Shown here one piece after another: positions 22,301 to 35,700 of a DNA stretch of 64,000 nucleotides. The notes beneath the pieces were generated by a model. It saw only the letters and a list, made by a program, of their open reading frames with translations, was not told the DNA's origin and did no database searches. The stretch is from positions 73,523,005 through 73,587,004 of the forward strand of contig NC_088300.1 of NCBI RefSeq assembly GCF_032854445.1. Reading direction: 5' to 3'. The stretch is from Liolophura sinensis (Eukaryota; Mollusca; Polyplacophora; Chitonida; Chitonidae). The number at the start of each line of letters is the position of its first letter. The stretch's first letter is position 1. Both the position numbers and the translations under genes were made by a program.

Positions 22301-24711
22301 GTTCGTGGTAAGCCAGGGTTAGGTGGTCAGGGTAAACTGGGGTTCGTGGTAAGCCAGGGTTAGGTGGTCATGGTAAAGTGGGGTTCATGGTAAGCCAGGG
22401 TTAGGTGGTCATGGTAAACTGGGATTCGTGATAAGCCAGGGCTAGGTGGTCATGGAAAACTGGGGTTCGTGGTAAGCCAGGGTTAGGTGGTCAGGGTAAA
22501 CTGGGGTTCATGGTAAGCCAGGGTTAGGTGGTCATGGTAAAGTGGGGTTCATGGTAAGCCAGGGTTAGGTAGTCATGGTAAACTGGGGTTCGTGGTAAGC
22601 CAGGGTTAGGTGGTCATGGAAAACTGGGGTTCGTGGTAAGCCAGGGTTAGGTGGTCAGGGTAAACTGGGGTTCATGGTAAGCCAGGGTTAGGTGGTCATG
22701 GTAAACTGGGGTTCGTGGTAAGCCAGGGTTAGGTAGTCATGGTAAACTGGGGTTCGTGGTAAGCCAGGGTTAGGTAGTCATGGTAAAGTGGGGTTCATGG
22801 TAAACTGGACGTGAAGGGGCAGATGGTAAATTGGGGCAGATTGTTAATTGGGTGTAGGGGAATATGGTAAATTGGGGTTAGGGGATCATGGCAGTACCAG
22901 CAGTAATGAATACATTATGTATTGGATTAAGCACTACTAGAAAGATTATTTTCAGAGAATCCACAGTTTCTCATGCTTTCTCCAACTTAAACCACAGTCA
23001 CAGCTGTAGATTACTTTTCAAGAATCAACAGTTCATCACAATTAGCATCAACAAATGCTCTTTCATGGCTGCTGAGCTGCATTATTTGCATAGTATTAGC
23101 TAAAATAATATGTGGTTGATCTTTAATGACAGCGTTACAAGAAGTTTTAGTGCAGCAGCATGAAGTTGGAGCTTTTAGCCAGTGGGACACCAGTCGGTTA
23201 TACTACATGAGCATGCACTGAATGATTCTCTCTATGATTACTTATGCAGTAAGGTAAATCTGAATTTATTGAAGCTTACATATAATCTGGCAAGGTCTGA
23301 TAGTACATGTAGGTAATACAATTTCTGACACATGGGCATAACCAGACCTCGAGATATCCAAAATTTTAGTACTCAGAATGCCATAAATGAGATCCACCAG
23401 TTCACCTACGTACAAACTTTATTTTGCTTTTCATATCTGTGCCTAAGCCTAATTGATGACTCTCTCTTTTCTCAAACTGGCAACATTTGGAGTATTAGAA
23501 ATGAAAACGAAGAATGAAACTGTTAGAAAATAAATTTCACATTGATCAGAAAGGAATGGACCCTTTATATATAACATTCTTATGATCGTTTAGACAAACG
23601 ATTGATGTCACAATAAACGTTTAAAAGTTGTCTAAAAGGAGATGGTTGTATAGTCTTCCCGGATAGATCAGTGGGAATTTGGAATGATTTAAAGCCTTTT
23701 GTTCGTGGGTTCGAATCCCACTCTGCCGTAAATCAGCCCAATGCACACTCAGGTTATATAACTCGCGAGTGTGGTATCTGGAAAAAAAAATCAACTGCGC
23801 AGACAATAGCGTGACGTCACAACTGTGGTTTAAATATGGATGATTACATTTCATTCAAGATGGTGATTTTCAAATGACTAGCTTACAGGAAATATTTACA
23901 GAATGGTGAGGTACTTAATGGTCGGTGAAATGTGTACAAGTGGGTGATAGGTGCTTGCAGGAGGGGTGAGGTATTTTCAGGAGGGAGAGGCGTGTACAGG
24001 TGGATGAAAAGTCAGGGTGGGTGAATTCACAAATCCCTTTCCCAAAGCTGGAATTAAGGCCACATCTTGTTCGTCCTAGCTACAACCCACTTTTAAGGTT
24101 GTGGTTAACAGGGTCATGTATTGTACTTCTTTTGGGAGATTGACAATTAATAACAATAACAATTAATTAACAATAATGTATTAATGACAATTTTGTGCCA
24201 TGCTTGTAGGTGAGGGATCTTCCCCATCAAAGGGCGGCTGGAGGGATAGTGATAGAGGGGGTGATGAACCTCCAAGAGGTGAGAATACTGAAAGGGTAAA
24301 CTGAATTGGGAGCTAAAGAAGATTGGGCCTCTGGTTTTTACATTGGTTCATTCACTAATCCTTTCAATCAGATATTTGAAGTATGGGACCAGTTCTGTGT
24401 TGTGTTAATTGTGTTCTTGATTTGGCAAATGAGGTTTATATTTGAATTTAAGCAAGTAGATTGGTTATATGTTTGTAAACCTAAATATCATTGTCTGCCA
24501 ACAGAAAATAAATTTTGATGCGCTTTTGGCTTTAAAACCGTTGAAAATATCAGTATTGTTATAAACATTTTATGTCATTTATATTTTTGCAATGTTACAT
24601 TGGTACGTGACAAGAAATCCTGTGGTTTACATTGCAGGCCCCCCTCCACGCTCTAACAGACCACCAGAGGGAGAGCCTGGAGACGATGGATGGACAACTG
24701 TCAAATATTAG
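260..24711 (+). CDS. EIF3A: Eukaryotic translation initiation factor 3 subunit A (exons 2-21, 5' partial)
   Basis: eIF3a is the largest scaffold subunit of eIF3, which binds the 40S ribosome and recruits mRNA in the cytoplasm. Twenty exons splice in frame: 260-450, 825-961, 1208-1371, 1725-1783, 2391-2740, 4951-5122, 5507-5698, 6415-6531, 6763-6948, 7223-7357, 13966-14175, 14526-14630, 15037-15150, 15531-15653, 16276-16429, 17038-17218, 17638-17817, 20004-20847, 24210-24278 and 24638-24711. They total about 1,252 codons; with exon 1 the protein would be near 1,270 residues, against about 1,380 in human. Landmarks are [14 protein letters not shown] near the start, [46 protein letters not shown], and the conserved end DDGWTTVKY followed by TAG. 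All junctions are GT-AG with matching phase. Exon 2 begins at the second base of a codon, so an upstream exon is required. The gene has no frameshift. Confidence 0.96.
1925..2085 (+). repeat. SINE family 2 fragment (3' part) in eIF3A intron 5
   Basis: Diverged match to the body and tail of the SINE at 49964-50238: the blocks GGTCTGCCA, CTGGGCTCTGCCCAGTTTCC and CACCATAATGCTGGCC, then TAAGTGAAATG and an A/T-rich tail. The tRNA-like head is missing. Confidence 0.6.
2201..2260 (+). repeat. 20-bp tandem repeat, 3 copies
   Basis: ACACAATATATGTACACGCA occurs twice exactly and a third time with two end changes, inside eIF3A intron 5. Confidence 0.85.
2287..2325 (+). repeat. Solo SINE tail
   Basis: A short match to the shared SINE 3' tail only (TGAAAAATTG, then AAGTACAACGTTAAACCC). 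No body is seen upstream; tandem A/T-rich repeats abut it. Confidence 0.5.
2827..3095 (+). repeat. SINE family 1 copy, variant 3' part (eIF3A intron 6)
   Basis: A tRNA-like head with A-box-like TGGCTCATTTGGTAGAGC and B-box-like GGTCAATCC is followed by the family's inverted repeat GAGGAAGTTATAACTTCCTC (2919-2938). The part after about 2960 differs from the copies at 27201 and 52853, so this is either a chimera or a subfamily with another 3' half. Confidence 0.7.
3686..4099 (-). CDS. Unassigned 137-codon ORF in eIF3A intron 6
   Basis: An open frame on the minus strand, antisense to eIF3A. An internal Met begins [18 protein letters not shown] and is followed by [12 protein letters not shown], which resembles the N-terminal linkers of hAT/ZNF862-type transposon proteins that often carry a 'FF-K' motif. 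That resemblance is weak and I do not assign a function. No upstream or downstream exon was found. It could be a transposon fragment or chance. Confidence 0.25.
   Translation of the reverse strand: MLCFVEIPIYEEFSLPPDTVKMPRSERWAMKRYLETAEGCQSIVDFFGKSGGKLSIKPATVNNENSVPELERPGTADVETTTTYKITNALNAANVTANVPCETSKPKKSKHSIGKEVLVLTGFYLIINGVIRTKLTF
4335..4568 (+). repeat. SINE family 1, 5'-truncated copy (eIF3A intron 6)
   Basis: Matches the 3' two-thirds of the full copy at 52853-53212: GGGAATAGTGCAACAACTGG, ATGGCTCGGGTGGGGC, CCGTCCTGCAACAAGGAGGC and GACTGAAAAATTGTTAA plus the tail. A second, tail-only remnant follows at about 4597-4645. Confidence 0.75.
5687..5942 (+). repeat. 32-bp tandem repeat copying the exon 8 5' splice site, about 8 copies
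   Basis: Each unit reads GTCCTCAAACAGGTAAC plus about 15 further bases. The first unit contains the last codons of eIF3A exon 8 and its donor (CAG|GTAAAC at 5698/5699), so the array has copied the exon-intron boundary. Later units keep CAG or TAG followed by GTAAC/GTAAACC-like sequence, except one with GGAACC. Confidence 0.93.
7412..7573 (+). repeat. 54-bp tandem repeat, 3 copies (start of eIF3A intron 11)
   Basis: Copies begin at 7412, 7466 and 7520 with the core CATGACTGGTCAGAAAGTAG. The core resembles the end of exon 11 plus its donor (CATGACTGTACAGAAGGTA at 7342-7360), so this array too may come from duplication across the splice junction. Confidence 0.85.
7741..8367 (+). promoter_or_regulatory. 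LINE 5' leader
   Basis: Non-coding leader from the C-rich start to the ORF1 ATG. It is G/C-richer than the flanking intron, with CTCCGAGGACGGGATCC at about 7949. LINEs of this group usually carry an internal promoter here; none can be recognised by eye. Confidence 0.5.
8368..9723 (+). CDS. LINE ORF1 protein with three zinc knuckles
   Basis: Intact 451-codon frame from the ATG at 8368 (the frame is open further upstream, to about 8308, but without an ATG). ORF1 proteins of this group bind element RNA to form the ribonucleoprotein. Three C-terminal knuckles are visible at about 8978-9140: [14 protein letters not shown] and [14 protein letters not shown] fit CX2CX4HX4C, and [15 protein letters not shown] is a CX2CX3HX6C variant. 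The C-terminal third is rich in Ser, Asn, Lys and Arg, ending in a basic [16 protein letters not shown] stretch. The stop overlaps the ORF2 start as TAATG at 9721-9725. Confidence 0.9.
   Translation: MSSSNLSINVSSMTNRPSSQPISSADKKRKLEVLADSVDNGQDSWPAFIVLSTKSEQKPASKIHPFVLKRALQGSAGTLKNVKKLRSGDILIECFRKQQSINLLALNKITDIPVYTSPHNSLNSCQGIIRDRDQDIIDLSEDEICTELKSQGVTRVKRFTMKKSGNIIKLNTYLLTFNSKSIPAYIYIGPYRVNVELYIPNPTRCFNCQKFGHGKGQCKNKLVCFRCGSEGHDGFDCSSKAKCCNCSGDHMASSKDCPLFVKEKQIITIKTKNNISYQEARKLVLPPNTTLQTSFANAVKRVASVATQTSLTWPIGNDRPTSLQPAAQPACNSCSTQTTTITQKHPVNITKQTDNPEPDQSKNKPARNKSENKSRNENNKPSGPTERPSKATRDPVQTFNRFGSLEDVGPSTSDADVMDTSPASGRSNSRSPRKGRPRSKHKDKSPIRLPP
9723..13419 (+). pseudogene. LINE ORF2 (endonuclease - reverse transcriptase - RNase H), disrupted
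   Basis: ORF2 starts at the ATG at 9723. The APE endonuclease covers about 9723-10390 with [24 protein letters not shown] and SDHFPI. The reverse transcriptase covers about 11040-11800 with [29 protein letters not shown] and YVDD. RNase H is at about 12625-12985, with all acidic positions visible in YTDGS, AEARA, CTDS and [11 protein letters not shown] Cys/His motif ([17 protein letters not shown]) lies near the C-terminus at about 13240. Two lesions break it: a net one-base frame change near 10044 in the endonuclease, and an in-frame TGA at 11761-11763 soon after YVDD. Outside these the frame is open, so decay is recent. Confidence 0.92.
13420..13673 (+). other. LINE 3' UTR and tail
   Basis: A/T-rich 3' sequence ending in CGCCACGGTATGGCTGAAAT, then GCCGATGTGGCGTTAAGCC and four ATTC-type units. 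The two GCCAC/GTGGC blocks can pair into a short stem, a common recognition shape for LINE 3' ends. Confidence 0.7.
13682..13965 (+). other. Rest of eIF3A intron 11
   Basis: Unique A/T-rich intron sequence between the LINE and exon 12. Nothing else is recognised. Confidence 0.6.
13966..17218 (+). CDS. EIF3A: eIF3A exons 12-17: charged coiled-coil / spectrin-like region
   Basis: Six exons give about 295 residues dominated by Glu, Lys and Arg in a continuous helical pattern (for example [19 protein letters not shown] and [15 protein letters not shown]). In known eIF3a this is the long helix or spectrin-like segment that binds eIF3b, eIF3g and eIF3i. The exons resume directly after the 5.9-kb LINE in intron 11, and the reading frame is undisturbed, so the insertion is spliced out. 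Confidence 0.93.
15335..15440 (+). repeat. SINE family 2 fragment (eIF3A intron 14)
   Basis: Short match to the body: GGTCTGTCAGAAACCTGC, ATGGTCATGGGTTTCC and CACCATAATGCTGGC. Confidence 0.55.
15905..16108 (+). repeat. SINE family 2, 5'-truncated copy (eIF3A intron 15)
   Basis: TTATGCTGGCTTCCTCTCC, GTGGGAATGTCTGCC, TGCCTGGTTTCCCCAACC and GTATAAGTGAAAAGTTCTTG follow the same order as the complete copy at 49964-50238. The tail is AAATGAATAAATAAATA. Confidence 0.7.
17638..20847 (+). CDS. EIF3A: eIF3A exons 18-19: RDD/PPR low-complexity C-terminal region
   Basis: Exon 18 (17638-17817) encodes a Trp/Arg/Glu-rich stretch. Exon 19 (20004-20847, 844 bp) is the longest exon and encodes repeats of the form RDFRRDD, followed by blocks of [10 protein letters not shown] and four copies of [10 protein letters not shown]. 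Animal eIF3a has a variable 10-residue DDDRGPRRG-type repeat region in the same place. The protein repeats are also DNA repeats, so copy number probably drifts. Long open frames on the other strand and in the +2 frame of this exon are shadows of the repeat. Confidence 0.92.
18199..18262 (+). repeat. Dispersed 64-bp repeat, copy 1
   Basis: TGCCCAAGTGTTGCCCTATT and ATCTAGGAGTGTCAAACTGG recur in the same order at 19659-19722 in the same intron, with a few changes. Family unknown. Confidence 0.8.
18469..18669 (+). mobile_element. MITE-like element, copy 1 (eIF3A intron 18)
   Basis: About 200 bp with terminal inverted repeats: TTCTTCAACCTTTTCAAC on the left and GTTGAAAAGGTTGAAGATT on the right. 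No ORF. A related copy lies at 51604-51812. Internal blocks shared by both include ACATTCTGAGAG, TGTAGAGAAA and ATAATTGTA. Confidence 0.7.
19119..19282 (+). repeat. SINE family 2, internally deleted copy
   Basis: Has the head GGGCCTCCGTGGCCAAGTGG, the B-box-like GTGAGTTCAAGTCC and the tail ATTCTTGAGTGCAGTGTAAA, but the middle part of the body is missing. Confidence 0.75.
19659..19722 (+). repeat. Dispersed 64-bp repeat, copy 2
   Basis: Second copy of the repeat at 18199-18262, direct orientation, about 1.46 kb away. Confidence 0.8.
20868..22880 (+). repeat. 41-bp minisatellite, about 46 copies (eIF3A intron 19)
   Basis: Unit of 41 bp, in essence GGTAAACTGGGGTTCGTGG, then TAAGCCAGGGTTAGGTAGTCAT. 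The array starts about 20 bp after the exon 19 donor (GTGAGT at 20848) and fades after about 22800. Point variants (CATGG/CGTGG, GGTT/GGCT, TAGT/TGGT) are mixed along the array. Every unit contains two GGTAA motifs, one of them the donor-like GGTAAGCC. Confidence 0.96.
23655..23800 (+). repeat. tRNA-like SINE remnant (eIF3A intron 19)
   Basis: A T-arm-like hairpin GTGGGTTCGAATCCCAC at 23705-23721 follows a degraded A-box-like GGATAGATCAGTGGG, then about 60 bp and a short A run at 23781. Not a working tRNA gene: no acceptor stem or anticodon arm can be formed. Confidence 0.45.
24210..24711 (+). CDS. EIF3A: eIF3A exons 20-21: C-terminus
   Basis: Exon 20 is 69 bp (24210-24278) and exon 21 runs from 24638 to the TAG at 24709-24711. 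Both use phase 1 junctions. The last residues DDGWTTVKY match the conserved eIF3a C-terminus, which fixes the end of the gene. Confidence 0.93.
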
Positions 24712-24743
24712 CTTAAATTTAATTATCACATGTGCCAGTGATT

Positions 24744-24749
24744 AATAAA
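24744..24749 (+). terminator. Candidate eIF3A polyadenylation signal
   Basis: AATAAA lies 33 bp after the eIF3A stop codon. This would give a very short 3' UTR; a later signal may also be used. Confidence 0.45.
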
Positions 24750-27200
24750 AACTATAGCCCAAAGGAGGGAGTAAAAACTGAGAGGAGGAATATGACGAAA
24801 CGGAATTATGGAAGGTGTAAAATGTGGTCACAAAATCTGAGTGCTTTTGGGGAAATCTACCTTTTTGTCCTGGTGTAGGTCATAAAAAAAGTAACTTCAT
24901 ACATTCATGTTGCTGAGTATAATTTTCTAAGTTCTTAATTCTCATAGGATAAATGTGGTTGAAATAAGTTGTTTCTGCTATCAAGATTTGTTTTTCTATT
25001 GTTCATATTTTCTGAAGTTTTAAAACTTATCAAGCTTTCTTTGTTATTTAACTTGTACCACAGTGCATCTGATCCTTCAACTATGTGAAAATCAACAAAA
25101 GGATGTTATTACAAATTGCATGATGACTCACTGCAGACCTGGGTCTTCTGCTAACCTGCCTGTTCTGGTTCCAGTGTTTACATAGTAGGGTAATCTATAC
25201 CTTTTCAACCATTACAAACCTTCGTTCTGCAGTTGTCTTTTGTCTCTGTAACAAATACATTCATATTGAATCAGTAAACTGAGATTTTGTGTTGAGTTTT
25301 AATACAATTTAGCTACGCTAATACTATCTCGTGACTCGTCAAAACTGTTGAGGAACTTGTTTCACCTCGTTCTTTCAGTCACTTTTCTCCATTGTTCGTC
25401 ATCTTCAAATAACTTTTTGCGAAGCTTTTGTTGTCAGACACTATGCTGCCCAACATTTCCGACAGGTCACATGATATAATGGGATTTTTTACCTTAAGTG
25501 ATACGAGTTTAAACTCAAAACTTCCTTAATGGCCCTTTTAAGATCAGCTAACCTGAATCTTGCCTTCTCCTGGCTCTTGTTGAGCTCAATATACCCTTAT
25601 GTCTGACCACAGGCATTGCTTTATAGGGTTTCCCTGAGGCCACTTTCACAAAGATGTTGTATTTGTATATCAGACTTATATGACAATGGTGCATTAATAG
25701 CTACGCACAAAATATTGTGCGACAAATGTACAATAAAAAAATGTAGGTCGATTTGTGAAAGTGGACGCAGCTCTCTACCAAGGGAAGCAGTTCTCACAAC
25801 CCCAATAATAGCAGTGCACTCTGTGTGTATGGATAGCAATGTGATTTGAATGATCATAGCTGACTGTTATTTCAAGGTAATGGAGAGATTTTTTTCATGT
25901 TACAGGATTTGCTGGCCTTTTAAGAGGGCTGGAAAACTCCCTAAAATAATACGATTTTAAACAGGCTATGCGAGAGATGTTTGGTTAAAAAAAAATGATC
26001 AGATAAAATTTTTGCTAGTTTACATAGCCCAAATTATTTACATGCATAAAACAGCAGCCGCGGTTGTGGGCCGGTTACTGTTCAATATCAGAAAGAGTCT
26101 GATAAAGCGGGTCGCATCTAACTTTTTCAGACTTTAGATTCATTTTAACATGGAACAGGTACATGTATGAGATTTACATTAACTGACCTGAGCTATTGGC
26201 AAAATCAGAACGTATTTTTTGATGAGCAGAAGAGGCTTTGGTCAAAAATTCCTGTATAACCTCTTTAATATCCAAACAAATCTTCTGCACTTCTCCTACA
26301 TGTAGTCAAGTTGTTCTGTGACGCAAGATAGACTCTAAGATAGAAGCTTCTTTGTGCAAATCATGGAATTATCCCAGAATGACAGCAGACCCAGGAATCT
26401 CCCAGTATGAATGCACTTGTCAAATTTCCTGGAGTCACATGGAAACCCTAAAGTTAACATATTTACCTCATCAGTTTCACAGTAAAAATTTGTTTTTAAT
26501 CCAACTGAATAAACACTTGAATTTTGAGCCTCGTGTATCAGAATTTATTTTGCATGTTCTTTCATTAGCTTCAAAATGGGCCTTACACCACTAAACTTTT
26601 ATTACACATCTTAACGTCTGAATGCAAATCAGGTGTCTGCAGAAAGTGACCAGGCAAAGACACAGCACCACCTTGAATTTTATTTTCATGTTTCTGGATT
26701 TCAGAACATTTCAATAGCATTGTCCAAATTTTCTTGTAATTTACTCTGGTGTGACTGTATGCTACCAGTTGGATACTGGTTCCATTGTTTGCCATAAGTA
26801 AGCATTCCTGCATATCCAAGTGCTTCACTTTGAAATGTATAGACCATACGCGTTTAGTGACCTGTTCTGCATTGTGAAGTGATTGGATTTGATCTCAAGG
26901 CCATCCCCACACAAAAGTTTGAATAGTCCCACAGTAATAACTGGCACAAGAGCTTCATACAAAATCACATCAACATCCCAAACATTCATTCCACTTGGGC
27001 AGCTGTAAACACCCCCAGTTTCATGCACTCTTATTCTGTGTCAAATTAGTATGTGGTAGTATCATTAGAGACTCAAGTTTTTAAATTGGTAATATTCATA
27101 CAGAGCTTGAACCATGGAAATTCCCCATTGTATTATTTTGTTTGACGTTTTATGCCATACTCAAGAATATTTTACCTATACAATGATGACCAGCACTATG
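24750..27200. other. Intergenic region between convergent eIF3A and SR gene (no gene seen)
   Basis: A/T-rich DNA with only short open frames and no spliceable homology that I recognise. The one structure noted is an inverted repeat CCACTTTCACAAA (25640-25652) / TTTGTGAAAGTGG (25752-25764), which may bound a small MITE-like unit. Confidence 0.5.
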
Positions 27201-27534
27201 GACTGACCACAATAGCACAGTTGGTAGAGCGTCCGTTTTGAGGGCTATAGATCCATGGTCAACCCTGCATCGAGTTACATTTAAGACCTTAAAAGAGGAA
27301 GTTGTAACTTCCTTGTCTGGCGTTCTGTTTAAAGGAGATAGTGCAACTGCTTCAGTATAATGGCTCGGGCGGGGTGCCTTACTTGCTTTTGGTAAGTCCG
27401 CTCAGTGAAGCAGCACTACATAAAAGGGCAGTGGAAATCTGAATTGCAAGAAAGTGGCACATTACACACTCTAAGGACTCTGTCCTATGACTGCAAAATT
27501 GCTAAGAGCAACATTAACCCCAAGCACTCGCTCA
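27201..27534 (+). repeat. SINE family 1 copy
   Basis: Head with CACAGTTGGTAGAGCGTCCG, B-box-like GGTCAACCCTGC, the inverted repeat GAGGAAGTTGTAACTTCCTT at 27295-27314, then ATGGCTCGGGCGGGGTGCC and a tail ending CCCCAAGCACTCGCTC. It is slightly shorter than the full copy at 52853. Confidence 0.85.
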
Positions 27535-27668
27535 CCAGCATTATGGTGCGAGGAAACCCTGCAGAGCCCAAGGGGAAACCCATTAACTCGCAGGGACCGC
27601 ATCGGTTGAAGGCTCCTGGGTCATTGCTGCCATGCTAACCCTCAATGCCACATGGACATGTATTTCGC
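27535..27668 (-). repeat. SINE family 2 fragment, reverse orientation, abutting a family 1 SINE
   Basis: CCAGCATTATGGTGCGAGG, CTGCAGAGCCCAAGGGGAAA and TCCTGGGTCATTGCTGCC are reverse complements of the family 2 body and head. It starts exactly where the family 1 tail stops. Confidence 0.7.
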
Positions 27669-27816
27669 TTAATGACATGCACTTTCTAGCTTTTTTTTTT
27701 CCAGGTAAAACCCATTACATCTACCTACCTAAACATTGCTTTAACTGCAGTGATCAAGGTGAGGTAGAACAAAAATTTTAACTCTCATCAGTCCACAAAT
27801 AGAGAAAAGTTTGTCA

Positions 27817-27822
27817 TTTATT
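27817..27822 (-). terminator. Candidate polyadenylation signal of the SR gene
   Basis: TTTATT on the + strand is AATAAA on the minus strand, about 360 bp after the proposed stop codon. Confidence 0.3.
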
Positions 27823-28183
27823 TTGTAAATGAGGGTGGTTAAAACATTGCTACAGTACAATAATGAAGGGAAAACAAAAATTTGCTCAAAGCAATTGGTC
27901 TCATCGCAGTAGTTCTTTCCACGTAACTGATGATTGTACACTCGCACCCAGTGCTATCATAATACAACAACCAAGGCTTGAGATGTGTATGGATCAGGAT
28001 GTCATGAGTCTTTAAAAATTCAACACTTCCACAGAATGGGCCACATTGAAGTTCTAATCAAGGCCACTCCAGCTGTTTCCTTTCACACAGAAGCTGGTCA
28101 TGGTGTCTGATGGTACCGAAGCCCACACAAAACTAGGTCCATTCAAATTTGACCATCCAGCTGTTTTTCACATCCAGATGGCT

Positions 28184-32273
<4,090 letters not shown>

Positions 32274-32763
32274 GATGGCGGGAGTGCGAGGGCCAGCTGC
32301 AGAATAACTAATGACTCTCTTCAGCGCATGTGCAATGGAACACTGTTTACCAAATAAAGAACCTAGATCATGTCCGGGCGTGCAACTATTGTCACGTAAT
32401 ATTGCCTAATGTATGCATTGTACAGAAAATCGTGTTCATTTTTTTAAAGAGACATTGAATATTATTAAATATGAATACAGAATATATAAATGTCTCATTC
32501 TGTAGAAAATGGGAAACTATTCTGATTAACGAAAGTCCTTCTCCTGTAAATTACCATGTCTTGTCTATAACCGTTTACTGTTGATTGTGTAGTAAAAATA
32601 ATGTTTTTGTCGCGTGCAGAACTTGAAAACTTTGGAAGTCCGACAGATTTAAATATTTTGAAATTGTGTTTTGAGGAAATTGTATCATCATATCCAAAAC
32701 AGAGCTTAAGATTTAGCGTAATCCCCAAGCTTTGTTCGTGTCTTAATCTTAGACTGTTGAGAG
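32274..32763. promoter_or_regulatory. Bidirectional promoter region, SRSF10 / UBLCP1
   Basis: 490 bp separate the two start codons, which point away from each other, so both transcription starts and both 5' UTRs must lie here. No TATA box or clear initiator stands out. An upstream ATG at 32601 opens a 72-codon frame that runs past the UBLCP1 start in another frame. Confidence 0.7.
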
Positions 32764-35700
32764 ATGGCGTCAAATTCGGTGGGAGATTTGGTTGTGAAAT
32801 GGAGTGGGAAAGAATATAAGATAGCAGGCTTGAGAGATACGGAGACTGTTGGGGACTTCAAAAATGCTATCTTGAAGGAAACAGGTGTACTGCCAGAGCG
32901 CCAAAAGCTTCTGGGCTTAAAGTATAAAGGTGAAGGATGAAAACATTATCTTTCTCTGTTTAGGCCTAGTGTTAATCTCCTACATTATAGGCCTACTTAT
33001 TGCTTTAACACAAGGGCCTCCAAGGCTCCATGGCAGAGAAGTTAGCGTGCCAGTGCGGCCCATTGAGCCAGAAGTCAATATGGTCACAGTAAAATTCAGC
33101 TCATGATTCCTCTCCGGCCCTAAGTAGGAAGGTCTGTCAGTAACCTGCGGATGGTCGTCGACTCCCGCAGTTAAGTTCTCCTGAGCACGATTTCTTCCCA
33201 ACGTAATGGTGGCCACTGTCTTATAAGTGAAATATTCTTGAGTTCAGGCGTAAGACACCAATCGAATAAATAAAGAAGTAAATAAATAAATATACTATAA
33301 CGATGACAGAAATATGCAGAGTAAAGAATTTGCAAGTTCTGTTTCATTCTACATCATGTAATTCTGGCCATGTACATGAAGTCGGAATGAGTTCTGTTTA
33401 ATTCAATTAGCTCTTGAAAGATAAGAAAGCACAGCTGGTTAAATTATACGATAGTTGCAGAGTGGGGTTACAAATCAAGCAGCACCGTTTCGAGAGCTGT
33501 GGTGTAATACAGCCACAGATGTGTTGGATTGACGACAAGGAGCATTTAACACTGTTCACATGTGCATTAAATCCCAGGCATAAATCGACTTCAATTGACA
33601 ACCACTGCTTCTGTCTGACAAGCACTGGTTTTGTCTGACAACAAATTGACTGGCTCTGACAACCACATGACTATGTTTGACAACCACAGGTTGTGTCTTT
33701 CAACCTCTGGCTACATTGGACAACCTCTAGTTCCATCTGACAACTTTTGTCTGACAACCACTGGCTGTGCCTAACAGTAACTGGATGTTTCTGGCAATCA
33801 CTGGCCCTGACAACCTCTGTGCATCTGTGTTAGATAGCCACTGGGTCTGGCTGAGTGGCACTGGCTCATGAGTATCTGAGAACTGATTTCTCTGTCTGAT
33901 AACCCTTTGAGGCTTGGACTGTGTCCATCAATCATTGTGCAGTATGTGTCTGCTGACAAGTGTTTGGGCTAATAACCACAGTCCATAACCAATGGTTGTG
34001 CCGAATAACCACTGCTTAGTTGTGTCTCCCAACCAGTGATTGAACGTGGTTATCACTATCTGTAGGCCTAACTGCTCCATGTAATTGGTAACAACAACAA
34101 TATACATATATTTGTTTACAACTGTTTTTCTAATAACCTTATTACTGTATTTCACCTAAAGTTTTGTGTATTATACTGTACTTTCAGAAGTACATATAGG
34201 CTTTAAAATTATACCGCTGATGACAACACTTATACATTTCTGATAAAAATAACATATATATTTTGTAAAAAGTGGCTCTGTAAAGTGCAAGAATTTATCA
34301 GATTCAGTGAAAATGTGTCACTAGAAAAAATTAGAGTGTAATAAAGTGTGCTTCAGCCTGGCTCTCTCAGCTATGACATTTATCATTTGCTAATAATATG
34401 TCTTGTTCTCCTGTTACCTGTAGGTAAAATACCCTCTGATGATGTCCAGCTGTCTGCTCTTACATTAAAACCAAACATGAAGATCATGATGATGGGCACT
34501 AGAGAGGAAACATTGGTTGGTTGTCACTGTAGATCATCACTGTGTATATTTGTCATCAGGCCAGCATTTTTCAAGAGCTACATTATGCTTAATTCTGAAT
34601 GACCAAGCCATATAAGATTTTGTAGTAATGTTTGATTAATTTTTTGTCATTGTAAACATATACCTGGGATTCAGAAGCATCATTTTAAGGCCCTTACCTG
34701 CTTCTGACAGTCTGTTTTTACGTACCAAACTTCAGGTGAAATATTGTATGTTCATTGTGCATAAATGAACTGACTGTCAAAAAATGGCGCTTCTCTAAAA
34801 TTTTTTTGGCTTTTGATAGAATTTTTCTCTCAGTGTTAACTGCTTAAATTCGCTATCGTTGTCATTCATAGCCAGAATTTAGAAAACAAAGTCCCAACTA
34901 ACCTACTCAAAGTAAGGTAGTCTGAGCCATTTGAAATACAGTACATACTGTGATGTGCTGGTGCCAGTAAACTTAATATCAGTATTGAATTATTGGCCTC
35001 AGAATAAGAAACATCGTTACCTGGTTGCCAGAATCTTGACAGAACACTGTTTGATTGAAAACTGATCTCAAATCAACTTGTTGACTGGCTGTAGTATTTG
35101 ATAATGTGATAGTATAACAAGTGATGTCAATGTTTTGGTAACTTCAAATATTTCACATGATTTGAATTAGGAATTACTGGAAAAAATTAATAGGTGGGAA
35201 ATGCTATTTAAACTAAAAATAACCTATAGGCAGTTAAATGCAAACCTATTTAGGGCTTTGTCATTAAAGAATAAAAGTGATGAAAAAAAGAATAAATGAA
35301 AAAAGAAAAAAATATTACATGAATAAATATGTTGAAACCAAATAGCAGTACAGTTTGAAAGTTTGTGTATCCTAGATGTCTGCTGTTGTGGAATGTGTGA
35401 CTTCTGATCAGATGTTGCAGGCATACTAACTATACAGCTTCAGTTTGAAAGGGAAATGTAATGTTTCTAACTATGCTTTTTACAGCAAGATGTGATAGAA
35501 CCACCCAAGGATCTGCCAGATGTGATCAATGATTTTGATATAGAAGAAGATGAGGTGGCTATTGAGAACAGGTGCTAATAAAGTGCTTAAGAAATGTCAC
35601 ACCAAAATATTTATCTAATGGAGAATGAATTCTAGCACTGAATGAGATGAGATATAAATGTGGATTTGAATCTATCTGTGTTGAAATTGTATTCAATATT

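Noticed and set aside
23655-23725. A tRNA gene
   Set aside because: Only the T-arm is convincing; the acceptor stem and anticodon arm do not form. Treated as a SINE remnant.
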